Source: Deltaproteobacteria bacterium
GTDB taxonomy: Bacteria; Myxococcota_A; UBA9160; UBA6930
Direction: 5' to 3'
Assembly: GCA_029261815.1 (NCBI GenBank)
Contig: JAJDAQ010000091.1
Location: forward strand, 1 to 35,281
DNA: 35,281 nt
This document shows positions 16,201 through 24,551 of this stretch, in pieces. Position 1 is the stretch's first letter; each line of letters begins with the position of its first letter. Below the pieces are notes generated by a model. The model searched no databases. It saw only the letters and a program-made list of their open reading frames with translations, and was not told where the DNA came from. Both the position numbers and the translations under genes were made by a program.

Positions 16201-16668
16201 ATGGGTGTTCGACTCGACGAAACAGAAGTGAGAGAGTTCTTGACCCGTGGCCACACAGGCATCATCACCAGTCTGCGTGCCGACGGCTGGCCCGTCTCCC
16301 TGCCAATCTGGTACGTCGTGCTCGACGATCATGTCTACGTCCGAACCCCGACCAAGAGCAAGAAGGTCGGGCGGATCGAGAAGGACGGTCGTGTCTCTTT
16401 CCTGGTCGAATCCGGCAAGGCATGGAAAGAGCTCAAGGCCGTCGTGATTACCGGCCGGGCCGCGATCGTCGAGGACGAGGAAACCCTGGCCCGGGTAGAC
16501 GTGGCCATGGGCGAAAAGTACAACGCGTATGCGGCGCCAGGGACGACGCCCAAGGCAACCAGGAAGCACTATGGGGGAGGCTCTACCGTGATGCGCATCG
16601 ATCCCGCGAAGCATCACCTCACCTGGGATAACGCGAAGATCCGCATGCAGGAAAAGTCGGCCCGCTAG
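16201..16668 (+). CDS. Pyridoxamine 5'-phosphate oxidase-fold (PPOX) family protein
   Basis: A 155-aa split-barrel flavin-binding protein. The fold is seen from GHTGIITSLRADGWPVSLPIWYVVLDDHVYVRT, followed by KSKKVGRIEKDGRVSFLVE and AVVITGRAAIVED. This pattern matches the F420- or FMN-dependent PPOX subgroup (about 130-160 aa) rather than true PdxH. The ATG at 16201 begins 2 nt after the lipoprotein stop, so translation is probably coupled; a TTG at 16195 is less likely. Last gene of the isomerase operon. Cofactor and substrate cannot be decided from sequence, but a small flavin or F420 reductase would pair with the OYE-type enzyme on the other arm. Confidence 0.85.
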   Translation: MGVRLDETEVREFLTRGHTGIITSLRADGWPVSLPIWYVVLDDHVYVRTPTKSKKVGRIEKDGRVSFLVESGKAWKELKAVVITGRAAIVEDEETLARVDVAMGEKYNAYAAPGTTPKATRKHYGGGSTVMRIDPAKHHLTWDNAKIRMQEKSAR

Positions 16669-16732
16669 AACCGCCTAGGACGAGAGCACGAGTTGGCGGC
16701 AAGCTCGGGTAGGCGTGACTGAAGTCGATTGC

Positions 16733-17914
16733 TCAAACAGGTCGTCGCTCATTGAGGGCCGTCACGTTGGAATGGAGGATCTTCTCCTGATCCACGACCG
16801 GGATCCCCTCTACCTCGTCGAGGATGTCTCGAGGATGCGCGAGCCCCTCCATGTGGGGCCAGTCCGAGCCGACGATCACACGGTCGGGGCCCATGTGCTC
16901 GATCACCTCCGCGATGTCGTCCTCCCAGAAGGGGTTGATCCAGACATGCTCCCGGAAACTGTCGGCCGGATCGTCCTTGAAGTAGTCGCGGACGCGCTCC
17001 TTGGTGCGATCAAAGGTGCGCAGCAGGTCGCCCAGGAACTCGGAGCCGTTCTCGACTGACGCGATTCGCAGGTTGGGGAAGCGTTCGAAGAGCCGGTCGA
17101 AGACCATGCTGGCGAGGAAGTCGTTGATGTTTCGGGAGCGCTGAAAGTTGGTGACGCTAGGCCGGGGGCCCATGCTGAGGGTGTCGATGCTCTTGGTGTC
17201 GTAGCCGTTGCTGTCGTGCCGCGTTGCTCCGATGTGCGTGACCACGGTGATGCCGGCCTCATTCACCCGGGCCCAGAATGGATCGAAATCCTTGTGGCCC
17301 GGATTCCGCGGTCCGTTGCGCGTGAACACGGCGCTGGGGCGCATCACCAGGATGCGTGCATCGCGCTCGAGCGCCCACTCCAACTGAGCGCATGCCCAGT
17401 CGACGTCTGCCAGGGTGATGTAAGGCGAGGTGAAGATGCGGCCTTTGTGGTTCAGCCCCCAGTCCTCCTCCAACCACTGGTTGAAGGCGGCGAACGTGGT
17501 GCACAGCGCATCCACGTCCTTCTTCAGCGGCTCCTCGTAGAGAACGCCGAGGGTCGGGAAGAGCCACGCGCCGTCGAGTCCCTGCTCGTCCATCCGCGCG
17601 ATCCGCGCTTCGCGGTCCATGTACTCGGCCGGCATGGGCTCGAGCGAGGAGCGGATCAACTCGACACTGGTCATGCCGCGCGGGTTTCCGCGGAAGAGTT
17701 CGCGCAGCACGCCCGGCTTGGAAATGGGATTGAAGGTGGGGTTGCCGGAGCGATCGATCTTGCCGCCGATCACCTGATACTTGCGTCCGCCTTCGAGTTC
17801 GACCCATTCCACGCAACGGGAGCGCATCCGCTTCGGCACGTGGCGGATGAATGCGTCGTGCGCCTCGTAGTAGTGGTTGTCGGCATCGAAGATCTTGCCC
17901 TGGTAGCTGGCCAT
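16733..17914 (-). CDS. Amidohydrolase family 2 protein (second paralogue)
   Basis: A 393-aa amidohydrolase-2 protein, a distant paralogue of the 3415-4560 gene. KIFDADNHYYE at the N-terminus gives Asp12, His14 and Glu17 in the metal-motif position. VVTHIGATRH supplies the mid-barrel His, RIASVENGSEFLGDLLRTFD is the strand 6-7 region, and VIVGSDWPHMEG holds the conserved Asp and His. The start ATG at 17914 has a strong GGGAGGA 7 nt upstream; a longer in-frame start at 17962 would add 16 residues of low-complexity sequence. A 16-bp dyad shared with the CoA-transferase gene lies 67 nt upstream. Such enzymes hydrolyse or decarboxylate cyclic substrates. It is convergent with the PPOX gene and is not part of its operon. 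Confidence 0.9.
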   Translation of the reverse strand: MASYQGKIFDADNHYYEAHDAFIRHVPKRMRSRCVEWVELEGGRKYQVIGGKIDRSGNPTFNPISKPGVLRELFRGNPRGMTSVELIRSSLEPMPAEYMDREARIARMDEQGLDGAWLFPTLGVLYEEPLKKDVDALCTTFAAFNQWLEEDWGLNHKGRIFTSPYITLADVDWACAQLEWALERDARILVMRPSAVFTRNGPRNPGHKDFDPFWARVNEAGITVVTHIGATRHDSNGYDTKSIDTLSMGPRPSVTNFQRSRNINDFLASMVFDRLFERFPNLRIASVENGSEFLGDLLRTFDRTKERVRDYFKDDPADSFREHVWINPFWEDDIAEVIEHMGPDRVIVGSDWPHMEGLAHPRDILDEVEGIPVVDQEKILHSNVTALNERRPV

Positions 17915-17981
17915 CGCTGCTTCCTCCCACATGCGGCTTGCGCGCCATCGACGCGGAGCCATCGGTTCCTTGGGACACTCT

Positions 17982-17997
17982 AACTAGTATCATGGTT
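17982..17997. promoter_or_regulatory. 16-bp dyad motif, copy B (candidate operator)
   Basis: AACTAGTATCATGGTT, half-sites AACTAGTA and (reversed) AACCATGA. It matches the reverse complement of copy A (591-606) in 14 of 16 bases and lies 67 nt upstream of the amidohydrolase start, almost the same spacing as copy A to its gene. The two copies have opposite orientation relative to their genes, which is expected for a palindromic binding site. Confidence 0.45.
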
Positions 17998-18100
17998 TTC
18001 GAGGTCCGCAAAATGCCGACGGACAGGACGCGTGGGTCGAGTTCGTACGACCGATGGACGCGACACCTACGAAGTGGACTGAACCTGCATGCTGCCGTCC

Positions 18101-21100
18101 CTAGCTCGTTGCCGACAGCCGCTCGGCGTGGACATGGGCGCCCAGTTCTTCGAACAGGATGCGGGCGGCCCCGAGCTGGCTGGAAGCGGTTTCGGCATCT
18201 CCGAGCAGCTCCGCGAGTCGCGCCCGCTCCTCCAGGACGAACGGCGCGAAGATGCGAGCGCCACTCTCCTCGATCAGCGCGTCGGAACGGTCGAGGCTCG
18301 CCTCGATGGCCACGCGCGCATCGGCGCCATCGAGTGCTCGGAGCACGCGAACGCGCGCGAGCCGCGCCCAGTTCTCCCACGCCCGCGAGCCGTAGTCCTT
18401 GTCGCAGCTCTCGGCGAAGTCGCGCGCGTAGCCCTCGTTTCCCGCGGCCAGGTGGGCCTCGGCGAGCTGGCTCTCCGTGACCGCAAGCATGCTCAGGCCA
18501 ACACCGGCCTCGTGTAGGGCCAGCGCCTCCGAGAGCGGTTCGATCGCCTCCTTCGGGTGGCCGGCCAGGAGCTGGGCAAACCCAAGACCCGAGCGGGCGA
18601 TCGTCAGCGTCAAAGGGCTTCCGACCTGGTCCGCCAGTTCGTGGGCCTGGAGGGCCCGCGGGAGGGCTCGCTCGGTCGCGCCCATGAGCGAACCCCACCA
18701 GGGGCCCAAGTAGGTCAGGAGCCAGGCAGCCACCTCCCGCTGGTCCCTTTCCCGTGCCACCGCCAATGCGCGCTCCATCAACTCCGCCCCCTCTCCGGGA
18801 TGCCCCAAGAAGAAGTGGAGGAGACCTCGGCGGCCGAGGCCCCAGTTCGTAAGGGGGACGCCGTAGCGCTCTATCCCGAGCTGGTGGTCTCCCTGCCCGA
18901 GCTCGAGAGCCCGGTCGACAAGGGACAATGCCTTGCGGAGCTGACCGCCGTGCCAGTAGGCGTCCACTAGCAAGCTGGTGGCCTCCGCCTCGCCCGGGTA
19001 TCGGCCCTTGGCTAGTTCGATCGCGCGTTCGCCGGGATCGATCGCCGCATCACATAGGCCATGCAGCACGCGTGCGATGCAGAGCCCACCCTCGATGGCG
19101 CTTTCCGAATCGATATCTCCAAGCTGCTTCGCCAGCAAACGACCTCGAGCGGCCAACGCCTCCTGCTCTTCCTCCGACATGGCGACGCGCCAGCCGTTCG
19201 AGAGCAAACGATCCACCGCCCAGAGCTCATGCTCGGAGACTTCCACCGAGGACGGAAGCTCGGCAGCGAGTTCTCGCATCCGCGTCCAATGGCGCTCCGC
19301 CTCCGAGGGGTCGCTCCGGATGAGCCAAGTCGCCGCGCGCCGATGCCAGCGCATCGCGTCGAGTAGCTCGCCTGCTTCCTCGGAGTGGTGCGCGAGCAGG
19401 GCGGCCGCCTCGTCGAGCCGATCCTGGTTCGCGTCCAGGATCGCGCGGGCGACTGCGGCGTGGGTCTCCTTCCGACGCTCCGAAAGCTGCGAACCGAGCG
19501 CCACCTCCTGGGTGAGCGGGTGCTTGAAGGCGTACTCGACCACTGGATAGATCGACTGCTCGAAGACGAACTCCGCGTCCTTCAGGGAACGCAACGCGTC
19601 GTAGAGTTTGTCGTCCTCCAGGCCCGAGACGGCGGCCAGGATCGGCTCGGCAAACTCCTTGCCGATCACCGAAGCCGCTTGCAGAACCCGCTTCTCGCGC
19701 TCGGCCAGCCGGTCGATGCGTGCCGCCAGGACCGACTGCACGGTCCCAGGCACTTCGAGATGCTCGACCGGCGTCACCAGCCGGTAGCTCCCGCGTTCGC
19801 CAACGAGCGCGCCCGACTCGATCAGGGTCTGCACGATCTCTTCGGTGAAGAACGGGTTGCCACCGCTGCGCTCGTGGATCGCTTCGGCCAACGCGGCCAC
19901 GCTGTTGTCGGCGCCGAGCAAGTCGTCGAGCAACTCGCGAATCGCCTCGGGCCCGAGCGGAAGCAAGGGGAGTTGGCGATACCAGGATTTCTGCATCCAT
20001 CTCGCGTGGTACTCGGGACGGAAGTTGAGGACGATCAGGGTCTTCGTTCCGGTCACGGCCTCGACCATCTGCTCGACCCAGGCCTCGCTTCCGGCGTCGA
20101 TCCAATGCAGGTCCTCGATCAGGTTCACTGCCGCGGCTTCGCCGGCATCGACCACGCGCCGCAGGACGGTGAAGAGCTGACGCTGGCGCGCGTCGGGCCC
20201 CATGGCCGGGGCGGGCTGGTCGGGGTCGGGGACGCCCATGAAGTCGAACATCAGCGGAAGGAACTCGCGGAACTCCTCGCCGATCAACAGCAGCCGGCCG
20301 GCGATCTTCTCGCGGGCCGAGCGGTCATCGTCCCGCTCCGAGATCCCGTAGTACTGACGAAAGATCTGCAAGATGGGCAAGAACGGAATGTTCTTGCCGT
20401 GCGCCACGCCGCTGCCCTGCAGCACCTTCAACCCCTGCGCGCGACAACGCTCGGTGAACTCGAAGCAGAGCCGGCTCTTGCCCGTCCCAGCCTGTGCCAC
20501 CACACCCACGACCTGGCCGTTCCCGGCCTGCGCTTGCTCGAGCGCCTGGTCAAGAACACTGATGTCTGCGTCGCGCCCGACGAAGCGCGTCAAGCCACGG
20601 GCCCGCGAGACGTCGAAGCGGGTCTGGAGGTCCCCCATTCCGTCGAGCTCGAAGACGCGGACGGGTTCGGCAAGGCCCTTCACCTGCGAGGTCCCGAGGT
20701 CGCGGACCGCGACGTAGCCAGCGACGAGGTCGGCCGTCGCCTGGGTCAGGCAGATGCCGTGAGCGGGCGCGACCGACTCCATCCGCGCCGCAAGGCCCAC
20801 CGTCTGGCCCTGTGCCGTGTAGTCCATCCGAAGGTCGTCGCCGATCTTCCCCACCACGACCTCGCCGGAGTTGATCCCGACGCGCACCGCGAAGTCGAGC
20901 CCCTCGCCCAGCCGGAGCTCGTCCGAGTAGTGCCGGAGTTCGTCGCGCAGAGCGAGAGCGGCATAACAAGCGCGTTGGGCGTGGTCCTCATGGGCAATCG
21001 GCGCCCCGAAGAGCGCCATGATGCCATCGCCCGTGTACTGATTGACGGTGCCCTCGAAGCGGTGCACGCCTTCGGACAGGATCGCGAAGAACCGATCGAG

Positions 21101-21469
21101 GATGGCGTGCCAGCGCTCCGGATCGACCTGCCCGGCGAGATCGAGCGATCCCTTCACATCCGCGAACAGCACGGTCACCTGCTTGCGTTCACCCTCGAGC
21201 GCGGACTTCGAGGAGAGGATCTTGTCCGCGAGATGTTTCGGTGTGTAGGTCGCAGGCAGACGCTCCGGGACGTCCACGCTTCTGTCGCTTGGTGCAGCGC
21301 TTGCTGCCGCCGACGTGGCAGCGGTGGCGGCACCGCACTCCAGGCAGAACCTGGCACCCGCCGGAAGCTCTGTGGAACAAGCGCTACAGGCCTGGGCGAT
21401 GCCAGACCCGCATTCCAGGCAGAACTTGGCGCGCTCGGGGTTTTCGTGACCGCAGGTCGTGCATTGCAT
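18101..21469 (-). CDS. Zinc-ribbon / class III cyclase / AAA ATPase / TPR signalling protein
   Basis: A 1122-aa multidomain protein. Two zinc ribbons come first (Cys3, 6, 17, 20 and Cys28, 31, 42, 45). A class III nucleotide cyclase domain follows (about 95-270) with both metal Asp residues, in LFADVKGS (Asp104) and YTGDGIMALFGAP (Asp148). An AAA/STAND-type ATPase starts near 290 with the Walker A GVVAQAGTGKSRL, and LNLIEDLHWID resembles Walker B (INLIEDLHWID in the protein). The C-terminal half is helical, TPR-like repeats. In the cyclase the transition-state Asn of VNLAARLE is Gly225 in QTVGLAARME, while Arg229 is kept. No membrane segment is seen, so it is cytoplasmic. The domain order is common in Myxococcota-type genomes. 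The ATG is preceded by only a weak ribosome-binding site. It stands alone between two divergently or separately transcribed genes. Confidence 0.92.
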   Translation of the reverse strand: MQCTTCGHENPERAKFCLECGSGIAQACSACSTELPAGARFCLECGAATAATSAAASAAPSDRSVDVPERLPATYTPKHLADKILSSKSALEGERKQVTVLFADVKGSLDLAGQVDPERWHAILDRFFAILSEGVHRFEGTVNQYTGDGIMALFGAPIAHEDHAQRACYAALALRDELRHYSDELRLGEGLDFAVRVGINSGEVVVGKIGDDLRMDYTAQGQTVGLAARMESVAPAHGICLTQATADLVAGYVAVRDLGTSQVKGLAEPVRVFELDGMGDLQTRFDVSRARGLTRFVGRDADISVLDQALEQAQAGNGQVVGVVAQAGTGKSRLCFEFTERCRAQGLKVLQGSGVAHGKNIPFLPILQIFRQYYGISERDDDRSAREKIAGRLLLIGEEFREFLPLMFDFMGVPDPDQPAPAMGPDARQRQLFTVLRRVVDAGEAAAVNLIEDLHWIDAGSEAWVEQMVEAVTGTKTLIVLNFRPEYHARWMQKSWYRQLPLLPLGPEAIRELLDDLLGADNSVAALAEAIHERSGGNPFFTEEIVQTLIESGALVGERGSYRLVTPVEHLEVPGTVQSVLAARIDRLAEREKRVLQAASVIGKEFAEPILAAVSGLEDDKLYDALRSLKDAEFVFEQSIYPVVEYAFKHPLTQEVALGSQLSERRKETHAAVARAILDANQDRLDEAAALLAHHSEEAGELLDAMRWHRRAATWLIRSDPSEAERHWTRMRELAAELPSSVEVSEHELWAVDRLLSNGWRVAMSEEEQEALAARGRLLAKQLGDIDSESAIEGGLCIARVLHGLCDAAIDPGERAIELAKGRYPGEAEATSLLVDAYWHGGQLRKALSLVDRALELGQGDHQLGIERYGVPLTNWGLGRRGLLHFFLGHPGEGAELMERALAVARERDQREVAAWLLTYLGPWWGSLMGATERALPRALQAHELADQVGSPLTLTIARSGLGFAQLLAGHPKEAIEPLSEALALHEAGVGLSMLAVTESQLAEAHLAAGNEGYARDFAESCDKDYGSRAWENWARLARVRVLRALDGADARVAIEASLDRSDALIEESGARIFAPFVLEERARLAELLGDAETASSQLGAARILFEELGAHVHAERLSATS

Positions 21470-21671
21470 CGACGGGACTCTAACTGAGCCGACGGAAGCC
21501 TGGTCCCCTGAAGCTACACCTCGCTATCTCGTGACCGTGCACCCTCAGCGCTCGGTCCACTTCGCGCGGCCGCACCCTGGGAGCTGATACACTGCGCACG
21601 ATTCCGAGGCCCGTGCACGCGGCGACATCGTGTCGTTCGCGTCGAGGCGCCCACCCTGCCAGGCGACGCCC

Positions 21672-22229
21672 ATGACGATCCAGGAACTCGGCAGCCTCGG
21701 CGAACTCATCGCCGCAGTCGCGACCGTCGCAACCCTCGCGTACCTCGCGGTCCAGATCCGGCGCTCCGACAACACGGCCCGCGCTCAAGCGCGCCAGACA
21801 TTGATCGACACGTGGGCCTCCCGGAATTGGGACCTCGCCCGCGACTCCCGCATGTTGCACGCGTTCTCGGCCGGACTCGCTCGTTGGCCAGACATTTCCA
21901 ATGAAGAGAAGACGACGTTCGACACGGGAATGGGTGCGTACCTGGCCAACATCCAGAACGGCCTCCTGTTGCGGGATTCCGGACTCCTCGACGACGAAGT
22001 CCTCGACCGGACCGCGGACTACATGGTCGTTTGCATCACGAGCCCGGGCGGCCGCCAGTGGTGGGCCGACACCGCCAACGCGTGGCCGCAGGTTCGGGCG
22101 TACCTCGATCGGCGGCTCGCGAGCGATGATACCGTCGTCGCGTCGGCGGAAGAATCGATGCCCCATTTCGTGGGACTGGCCGATGGGTCGAACGCGGCCG
22201 CTTCCGACGGTGAACGCGCCAACCGGTGA
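21672..22229 (+). CDS. Small membrane-anchored protein of unknown function
   Basis: A 185-aa protein with one N-terminal membrane segment (about residues 8-28, LGELIAAVATVATLAYLAVQI) followed at once by basic RRSD, so the soluble part should be cytoplasmic. The rest is helical and acidic, with conserved-looking WDLARDSRMLHAF, NIQNGLLLRDSGLLDDE and GGRQWWADT. Proteins with this layout are common as hypotheticals in marine and soil Proteobacteria, but I know no function. The ATG at 21672 begins right before the membrane segment; an in-frame GTG at 21630 would add 14 residues. It is divergent from the cyclase gene (about 200 nt apart), and I see no clear promoter in that gap. Confidence 0.75.
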   Translation: MTIQELGSLGELIAAVATVATLAYLAVQIRRSDNTARAQARQTLIDTWASRNWDLARDSRMLHAFSAGLARWPDISNEEKTTFDTGMGAYLANIQNGLLLRDSGLLDDEVLDRTADYMVVCITSPGGRQWWADTANAWPQVRAYLDRRLASDDTVVASAEESMPHFVGLADGSNAAASDGERANR

Positions 22230-22450
22230 TATTCGAAGTCCGGCCACCGATGCACCCCATCCTCGCCTCGGAAGCCGCCGCGAAGAGTGGGCCCGAGTAC
22301 TTCGCGACCCTGCAGGCGCGCGCGCCAATCTGAACCCAGCCTCACGCGCAAGAGGGTCGTTATGCCCAACCCCTACGGGGCCCGGCACGGGATTGACTCA
22401 AGAAGTTGACCCGTCCCGAGCTATCGTGAACGTCTCTGGAGGCCGCCAAC

Positions 22451-24445
22451 ATGAACAGTGCCGCTCTCGTCCCTCTGCTGGTACTTGGTGTCGCGTTCTC
22501 GGCCGGCTGCTCCCTGGATGTGTCGAATGTCGAGTGGGAACCCCCGAGCGCGGCTGCGGCCAAGACATCCATCGCGCCCGCCGCCCCTTGCCAGCGAAGT
22601 CACCCGGACCGCATCGCGTTCTTCGGAGACCTCCACGTTCACACGGGCTACTCGATGGATGCCCGAACGCGAGAGATGACGCTCACGCCCGATGACGCCT
22701 ATCGCTATGCGACTGGAGGGCCGATCGTCCTGCCGGATCCGACCGGGACACCGAGTATCCCCATCAGAATCGATCGGCCGCTCGACTTCGCAGCCGTCAC
22801 CGACCACGCGGAGTGGATGGCCGAAGTCAGGCTCTGCACCGACCCCGCTTCGCCCATCTTCGACAGCGACGACTGCAGGATGTACCGCGGCGAGCACACG
22901 CCGTGGTGGGCAGAGCTTTTGATGGGCGACGATCCGATGCTGGTGAAGATCCTCGGTGTCGCCGGCCTTGGCGGCCGGTCCCGGGCGATCTGCGGTGAGC
23001 CGGGCCGTTGTCGATCGGCCCTGTTGACGGTTTGGGCCGACACGCAGGCGGCCGCCGAGCGCTGGTACGACCGGACCCCAGAGTGCAGCTTCACCTCGTT
23101 CCACGGCTGGGAGTACAGCCGAAGCCCGGCACTCACGAAGATCCACCGCAACGTGATCTTGCGGAACGAGGTCGCTCCGGAGCTGCCGATCTCGTCGATT
23201 GATGCCCAGACCGAGAGGGAACTCTGGCAGCGCTTGCGTGAGCGCTGTAACGACACCGAGACTGGCTGTGAAGCCCTGACCATCCCGCACAACCCGAACC
23301 TCTCGAACGGAAACGTGTTCGTGCTCTCCGACGAACGGCTTCCCCTCGCGGAGCAACGCGCAGCGGCCCAGCTTCGGGCCGGCCTCGAACCAATCGCCGA
23401 GGTGACGCAGGCGAAGGGCGACTCGGAGTGCCGCAACGGCTTCGCCGCCATCGCCGGGGCGCCCGACGAGTTCTGCGACTACGAAAAAATCAGACTGGCC
23501 GGGGATTCGGAGCCGGCTGAGTGCGCCGAAGGCGAGACTGGGGAGGGCGCCCTGCGCGGAAACGGCTGCGCGTCACCACTCGACTTCGCTCGTTATGCGA
23601 TCGTCGCCGGCATCTCCGAGGCCGAGCGGCTGGGCACCAACCCGTTTCGCGTGGGATTCATCGGGAGCACGGACACCCACAATGCGGCACCGGGCGCCGT
23701 CCAGGAGTTCGATTGGGTCGGAACGCGTGGTGCATCCACGGTCACGCCGCTGCAGCGGCTCCAGGGTGGGGCCACGGTACAAACCGAACTGCTTCGCAAT
23801 CCGGGCGGCCTCGCAGGCATCTACGCCGAAGAGAACCGCCGGGACGCGCTCTTCGAGGGGATGAAGCGCGCTGAGACATTCGCCACGACCGGGCCCCGAA
23901 TTCGACCTCGCTTCTTTGCCGGCGGGCTTCCGGCCGATTGGTGCGAGCAAGAGGATGCGGTCGCCGTAGGCTATGCGCACGGCGTTCCCATGGGCGGCGA
24001 CCTCGTACCGGCCCGCGATGGCCGCGCGCCAGTCTTTGCAGTGGCCGCGTTGCGAGACGCCGGGACACCTGACCGTCCTGGCGGACTCCTTCAGCGCGCC
24101 CAGATCGTGAAGGGATGGACCGACGACGAAGGGCGGATCCACCAGCAGGTCATCGATGTCGCCGGCGGCGCTAACGACGCGGGCGTAGACCTGACGACGT
24201 GCACCCCAACGGGCCCGGGGCACGAGTCCCTCTGCGGCACGTGGACGGATCCCGATTTCGATCCCCTTCGCCCTGCCGTCTACTACGCGCGGATCCTCGA
24301 GAACCCCAGCTGCCGTTGGCATACCTGGCAGTGCAACGCGTTGCCGGAATCGGAACGGCCGGCAGGCTGTTCGTCCGACCGGGTACCAACAACGGTTCAG
24401 GAACGCGCCTACACCTCGCCGATCTGGTACACGCCGCGACCCTGA
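22451..24445 (+). CDS. DUF3604 family lipoprotein
   Basis: A 664-aa DUF3604 protein. The N-terminus is a lipoprotein signal with lipobox FSAGC (Cys20). The family core starts at about residue 55 with RIAFFGDLHVHTGYSMDA, DDAYRYATGG, DFAAVTDHAEWMAE and continues through IPHNPNLSNG, GFIGSTDTHNAAPG and TTGPRIRPRFFAG. The His/Asp pattern of GDLHxHT and TDHAE is shared with PHP-type metal-dependent phosphoesterases, so a metal hydrolase is plausible. The C-terminal third (PVFAVAALRD, YYARILENPSCRWHTWQCN) is the usual end. Length is typical of the family. The start is fixed by GGAGG 8 nt upstream. Monocistronic; it converges on the flavin monooxygenase. No characterised substrate is known to me. Confidence 0.92.
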   Translation: MNSAALVPLLVLGVAFSAGCSLDVSNVEWEPPSAAAAKTSIAPAAPCQRSHPDRIAFFGDLHVHTGYSMDARTREMTLTPDDAYRYATGGPIVLPDPTGTPSIPIRIDRPLDFAAVTDHAEWMAEVRLCTDPASPIFDSDDCRMYRGEHTPWWAELLMGDDPMLVKILGVAGLGGRSRAICGEPGRCRSALLTVWADTQAAAERWYDRTPECSFTSFHGWEYSRSPALTKIHRNVILRNEVAPELPISSIDAQTERELWQRLRERCNDTETGCEALTIPHNPNLSNGNVFVLSDERLPLAEQRAAAQLRAGLEPIAEVTQAKGDSECRNGFAAIAGAPDEFCDYEKIRLAGDSEPAECAEGETGEGALRGNGCASPLDFARYAIVAGISEAERLGTNPFRVGFIGSTDTHNAAPGAVQEFDWVGTRGASTVTPLQRLQGGATVQTELLRNPGGLAGIYAEENRRDALFEGMKRAETFATTGPRIRPRFFAGGLPADWCEQEDAVAVGYAHGVPMGGDLVPARDGRAPVFAVAALRDAGTPDRPGGLLQRAQIVKGWTDDEGRIHQQVIDVAGGANDAGVDLTTCTPTGPGHESLCGTWTDPDFDPLRPAVYYARILENPSCRWHTWQCNALPESERPAGCSSDRVPTTVQERAYTSPIWYTPRP

Positions 24446-24492
24446 CGATCGGGGTTCCACGAGAGTTGGCGGCTTCGAAGCGACAGAGTTCT

Positions 24493-24516
24493 CGACTTCA
24501 CGAACCTGCGAAGTCG
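24493..24516. terminator. Hairpin between convergent DUF3604 and monooxygenase genes
   Basis: CGACTTC and GAAGTCG form a perfect 7-bp stem with a 10-nt loop in the 106-nt gap between two converging genes, the right place for a shared bidirectional terminator. It lacks a T-tract on either side, so the call is tentative. Confidence 0.35.
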
Positions 24517-24551
24517 GCTGCCCGCGCGACAGGGATTCAGCATTTCGACGC

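Noticed and set aside
16672..16715. CGCCTA/TAGGCG inverted repeat between the PPOX and amidohydrolase genes
   Set aside because: Six-base stem with a 32-nt loop and no T-tract; too weak to call a terminator.
19385..21487. 700-codon plus-strand frame opposite the cyclase gene
   Set aside because: The minus-strand protein has clear zinc-ribbon, cyclase and Walker motifs; the plus-strand translation has none.
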